A stretch of DNA of 64,000 nucleotides from Welwitschia mirabilis (lineage: Eukaryota > Gnetophyta > Gnetopsida > Welwitschiales). The stretch spans positions 222,108,700-222,172,699 of the forward strand of contig JBOZIK010000001.1 of NCBI GenBank assembly GCA_051453625.1, written 5' to 3'. Below the pieces are notes generated by a model. That model was not told the origin of the DNA. It saw only the letters and a list, made by a program, of their open reading frames with translations, and did not search any database. Every line of letters starts with the position of its first letter. Position 1 is the stretch's first letter. Below, in pieces: positions 60,147 through 64,000 of the stretch. The translations under genes and the position numbers were made by a program.

Positions 60147-60640
60147 TTAATAAGCCTTTAAAAGGAAAGTGAAAAGCATTGAAATCATTATGAAAAAAAT
60201 GGATGTTTGATTTAATAAGAGAAGAATCAAGATAAAATCAACATCATTATTATTCTCTAATAATTCTCCAATGTTAAAAATATTTAAATCCATTATTAAG
60301 TTACTAAAAGAGATTTTCATACAACCAATTCTATAATTAATAAGGGCATTTGATGTTGCTAGAAAAGATCTATCTAAAATAACTAGAACTAAATTATGGT
60401 TCATTGCATTCATTCCTAACATAATAAAATCTACTAGAAAGTAGTAATTATCTATTCACATAATTACATCTTCATCAATTTATAATGGAAATTTTAATAA
60501 GTTATCTACTAATTGAAATTGGATCTTTATCATTTTAAGATCACTAAGACCAAGTTCATTTAAATTAAGTAGATTAAAAAAAATTCATGCTTACTTCTAA
60601 ATCTAACAAGGTTTGCCTATGATATTTGTCTCAAATTATG
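60147..60640 (-). pseudogene. Aspartic protease of element D
   Basis: Minus strand. The decayed start reads LLDLEVSMNFF, in the place of LLDLGASVN, with the active-site Asp codon kept. NELGLSDLKMIKIQFQLVDN then YYFLVDFIMLGMN (60560-60410) follow, and the stop-free 91-codon stretch 60147-60422 carries VILDRSFLATSNALINYRIG and NLIMDLNIFNI. These match the iLGRPFLaTanAlIn...g...l...f..m...iF block of Athila/Tat proteases almost residue for residue. Best-preserved protease in the window. Confidence 0.85.
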
Positions 60641-61650
60641 ATATTGATTATGGAGCAACTAGTATCTTTATACTAAAGAGGTATTTTATCTTATATAATT
60701 ATGCTCATTTGTTATCCTAAACATGCCTTTTTCTTAACATGAATCTTTTTCTTAATTGTACACATGTCTTTAAGGAATTTTATGTAAGAGGGAATTTATC
60801 TAATTATGTCTAACAGTGGTATGTTAATTTTTACATCTTTGAAATCCTCTAAAGCTTCTAATTATTTCTTCTTATTGTTTTTCTTTCTAAGTTATTTTGA
60901 GAAGAGTAGAGATTCTTAATAAATAGAAAAATATTCTTCTAATGTTTCATCCTTTTTTATGAAAATTTATTTTTCTTTAGTTATGTTTTTCTTAATTTAT
61001 GTATTCAACCCAAATGGCCATAATTTCTTTGATTGAGTTAGACTAATCATCTTATGAATATAGTTCCTATAGGGTTTGGCTATGAGCTCATGAAAAGTTA
61101 CTAAGTCTTCTTTAATTTAGAGAAAAAAGAATTTATTAAAGGATTTTGGTTTTGTTTTAGATGGTATGTTCAAGATTTCTTAAGGTGAAGTAATGTTGCT
61201 TAAGAGTTTACTTATGGTTAAATTTTAGATTTGATCATGATTAGTTTATGCTTGGGTATTCATGAATTTTCTCAATGATTCCTCTAATGAAGTACATGAT
61301 GAGGGTTATTATGGATTTGATGATAATGAAAATGGGGATCACGGTTGACTAATATGATTTTGGTCATTGATATTACTTTATTTCCATAAAAAATTATGAT
61401 GATTCTTGTACTAGGGTTGTAAGTGTTTGAATAAGAGTCATTTTTACTACTCTACCACTAGTGTTCTATGGTATTAACTTATTTATTTATAGTATTTTGG
61501 AAGATGGATATAGAACTATACTTAGGTGTTTCATGAGAATTTAAGTGATAGATAAGGCACTCGAGTGTGAAGGTTAATGGTTTGGATGGATTAAAAAGTA
61601 GTTCTACTCTTTTAAATAACTTGTTTATTTTTCTATTAATCTCAAAAATT
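60641..61650 (-). pseudogene. gag-to-protease linker of element D
   Basis: Should hold the C-terminal gag part. Frames are broken. Lys/Glu-rich fragments near 60780-60980 fit the linker before protease, but I cannot identify a zinc knuckle. The plus-strand frame 61567-61773 is the antisense of gag. Confidence 0.45.
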
Positions 61651-62330
61651 TTTGGAACTCAGAAAATACTAGTGAATCTAAGGGATAGCTATGATACTAT
61701 TTTCTTTAATCAATTTCTTCTAATTCCTAAAGCTTTTGACTATCATTTTGAGGTAATCCCATATTTTATTTAGTGAAATATTAAAGAAATAATATTTACT
61801 TATTGTCTTAACTAATTGCTTATTATTATTAGATAATCCATAATAAAAGAAATTAATCTCTATTCTTAGTTTAAATCCATGTTATGGGCATTTTTAAAAT
61901 GAATCCTTAAATTTCTTTAAGGCTTAGAAGAACGTTTCAAGATTCTTTTAATGATTATTCATAATCTCTCATCCTAGAGCATTCATTTTTGTGGTATAGG
62001 AAAAATTTAAAAATGAAAATCTTAATTAAATTACTTATGTTTTAATTGATAGGAATTTAAGAATGTAGAGATAAGATTTAGCGTTTTCCCATTTGAGGAT
62101 AATGGAAAAGAATGAGTCTAATGATTTTGTAAGTGTTGGGTATTGCAATAGGGTAGATAGCACAAATTCAAATTCTTTGAGGTGTAGATAGGAGTATTTA
62201 CATTTTAAATCAATAAAATGAGGCAGTAATTAGATGGCAAATTGCTTGAAATCTAACCTTTATGCTATTTGGGATTAGACTATACATGAAAGGATACCTA
62301 AGAATTAGAGTTGTAATTAATTAAATAAGA
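61651..62330 (-). pseudogene. gag of element D
   Basis: Minus strand: IKVRFQAICHLITASFIDLK (62260), YSYLHLKEFEFVLSTL (62195), ILKWENAKSYLYILKFLSI (62085), then FYYGLSNNNKQLVKTISKYY with FFNISLNKIWDYLK (61850-61760). Order and spacing match the Athila gag core (eiKp.ll.l...F.G...p..HL..F..vc; lFpfSLk.kAk.Wl..l; FY.Gl....r..vD.a.gG......eA...i). Capsid-forming protein; broken by stops and shifts. Confidence 0.75.
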
Positions 62331-63372
62331 GCTTTATGAGGGAATTGTTATCAAGTTGGTTTTGCAATTTTTATTGTCTAATGTTTTAACTATTCATTGC
62401 CTCTAGTCATGAAGATCATCTATCAGTTATTGATTTGACCAAGGAACATTGAAAGAGAATTGAAAATGAGATTGGGTATTTTGGTTTTGTAGTTGGAAAT
62501 TGAATACTTATTCTTCTTTAGGGTTGTCATGAGGTTGATTTTTAGATAAAATTCTTTATTCTTTAGTTCCTTTAGTGTTAGGATTCATATTATTAAAAGA
62601 GTTTTTAATTATTAACTTAATTCACATTGGATCCAATGCATGTAAGATTTAGATAAGTTTCAAGGAAGGTCTAGATGACAGATATGTTTTTAATAATTTA
62701 CAAAAGGTTTGGTTAAATTTTCAAGGGATTCTATGTAGAAACATTAATGGCAGCAGTTAGGAAAGATGATGGTACTCTAGTTGATTTAATAGTTACAGTT
62801 TAGGAAAAAGAAGATAGGCTCATGATTTTGATGAAAAACATTTAATATTATAACATAACAAAATTTAATAAAAAACAAAAATAATAGAAACTTAAAATAA
62901 AACCTATGGGAATTAAATTTGTAAACATTTTTCATTTAGAAATTTTTATCGAAAATTGCAAAATATAATAGAAATTAAAAATAAAAGAATTACAAAAATT
63001 AAAAGAGAAAACACATAACTTTTAGAGTTCTAATTTAATTTTATACCTTTACGATCCTCATTTTGATTGCAACCTATATAAAAATCATTAGACTTATAAC
63101 ACAAAATATTAAATATGGAAATGTATTTTAGGTTAGAGGAAAAACTAAAAAAACTAAAAATCAAACCTATTCACATTTTATTGGGGAAAAAACTAATATC
63201 CATCACTAGGAAAAATAATAAAATGAAACAAATGCTCAAAAGAAAGAAAAAAGGATTATTTTAGATATTACCACAAATGGACTAATACCAACCACTGAAA
63301 AACTAAACATATAAATTAAGAAAAAATACAAGGAAAACATTATGCAACTTTTAAAAAGCTCTTATGCTAATA
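62331..63372 (-). other. Element D leader and start of gag, unresolved
   Basis: Between the readable gag core and the primer-binding site. No frame is conserved enough to place the gag start codon. Confidence 0.5.
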
Positions 63373-63393
63373 TCCTTGGTAATGATGCCAAAA
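63373..63393 (-). other. Primer-binding site of element D
   Basis: Reverse complement TTTTGGCATCATTACCAAGG is a decayed TTTTGGCGCCGTTGCCGGGG site (tRNA-Asp type, as used by Athila/Tat). All differences are transitions of the C-to-T or G-to-A kind. Confidence 0.7.
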
Positions 63394-63395
63394 TC

Positions 63396-64000
63396 TGTTC
63401 ATGTTAAATTATTATTTATTACAGTAAGATAAAAATGTCAAATAAATTAGATGAGGACGTAATATCATTCTTGCATAGGGATATATGTCTAAAAATAACA
63501 AAAGTAATACAATAAATTTAATCCTACAATAAAAAATAAAACATAATATAAAATCAAGTTTTAAGAATTTTGGACTTTAGTTGATAATGTAGGAAAATGG
63601 ACATGTTCTAGAGGTCTATCTTAAATTGTTCAATAATCCATATTCACTTTAATGATTTTTTGTAATTCTTTAAACATAATCTTTAAATTGTCAAGTCATG
63701 ATAGCTCACATGTGATGATATAATCTCATTCACCACTTGATTATTAGTGAATTTAATAGTTACTTTGAGCTTTTATAGCCATTTATAAACATCAAAAGTA
63801 AGGATAACTATATTTAAGATTTATAACATAATTATGACTGTAACCAAAAGTTAAACTTTAGAGAATTTACTTAGTATGAGAATCAAAGAATGAATGATCA
63901 CTTTAATAGTAAAACAAGAAATAGTCTCACCTAATATTTAAAATTATTGGATAAATTTGTAATAAAAATCAAATAATGAACAACTTATTCTTACATTAAT
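63396..64000 (-). repeat. 5' LTR of element D, partial
   Basis: It starts (as LTR 3' end, reversed) TGTTCATGTTAAATT next to the primer-binding site and continues to the window end. Its last 105 bases match the left LTR at 55931. Confidence 0.6.

Larger units (their letters stand above)
55931..64000 (-). mobile_element. Athila-like Ty3/gypsy element D, runs off the window
   Basis: Minus-strand element. From right: 5' LTR from 63396 beyond the window end, primer-binding site (63373), gag (about 61650-62300), protease (60147-60640), no visible RT or integrase, and a truncated 3' LTR at the left. The last 105 bases of the window match 55931-56032, which shows that both are LTR sequence. gag and protease are clearly of Athila/Tat type but a different family from A/B/C. 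Confidence 0.75.

Noticed and set aside
1-64000. CRISPR arrays, bacterial operons, riboswitches, rRNA or tRNA genes
   Set aside because: No regularly spaced repeats, Shine-Dalgarno sites or RNA gene signatures; the content is plant retroelements.

Overview
The window looks like heterochromatic, repeat-filled DNA of a land plant nuclear genome. It is very AT-rich throughout, has no intact long open reading frame, no rRNA or tRNA gene, and no host gene I could recognise. Everything identifiable is a decayed retroelement. The plant assignment rests on the element types: Ty3/gypsy elements of the Athila/Tat kind, with a primer-binding site that looks like a decayed tRNA-Asp type (TGGCGCCGTTGCC-like); an L1-type LINE with zinc knuckles; and Ty1/copia LTRs followed by TGGTATC-type primer sites. 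Ten runs of N show a draft scaffold, and at least two gaps are flanked by false duplications.

Layout. 1-3979: nothing recognised. 3980-11000: one old LINE on the minus strand, read right to left as ORF1, endonuclease and reverse transcriptase. It is split inside the RT by a Ty1/copia-like element (4952 to about 8800) that carries two LTRs and a 50-bp tandem repeat in its leader. About 13056-13200: a candidate tRNA-derived SINE. 13200-17330: nothing firm. 17390-19840: an L1-type LINE on the plus strand, cut inside its RT by gypsy element A1 (19841-30233: 5' LTR, gag, protease, RT, RNase H, integrase, and a further ORF that resembles the putative plant transposon protein family). A short reverse-oriented LTR piece follows (30234-30370). 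30371-38392: gypsy element B, with both LTRs but almost no pol, and an unrecognised acidic reading frame in the gag position. 38393-51356: a second, diverged copy of the L1 + A block (A2). 51357-55930: element C on the minus strand, with its 3' LTR and integrase. 55931-64000: element D on the minus strand, Athila-like, with gag and protease but no visible RT or integrase; its 5' LTR runs off the window.

Relationships. The block 17631-30370 is repeated in direct orientation at 38393-51490, and element B sits exactly between the copies. The order of events suggested is: L1 inserted; A inserted into L1; C inserted into the end of A; then the block was duplicated, perhaps by unequal crossing-over between two B insertions. 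Coding frames are broken mostly by stops that look like CAA/CAG/CGA/TGG changed to TAA/TAG/TGA, as expected from long methylation-driven C-to-T decay. None of the elements can be autonomous now.
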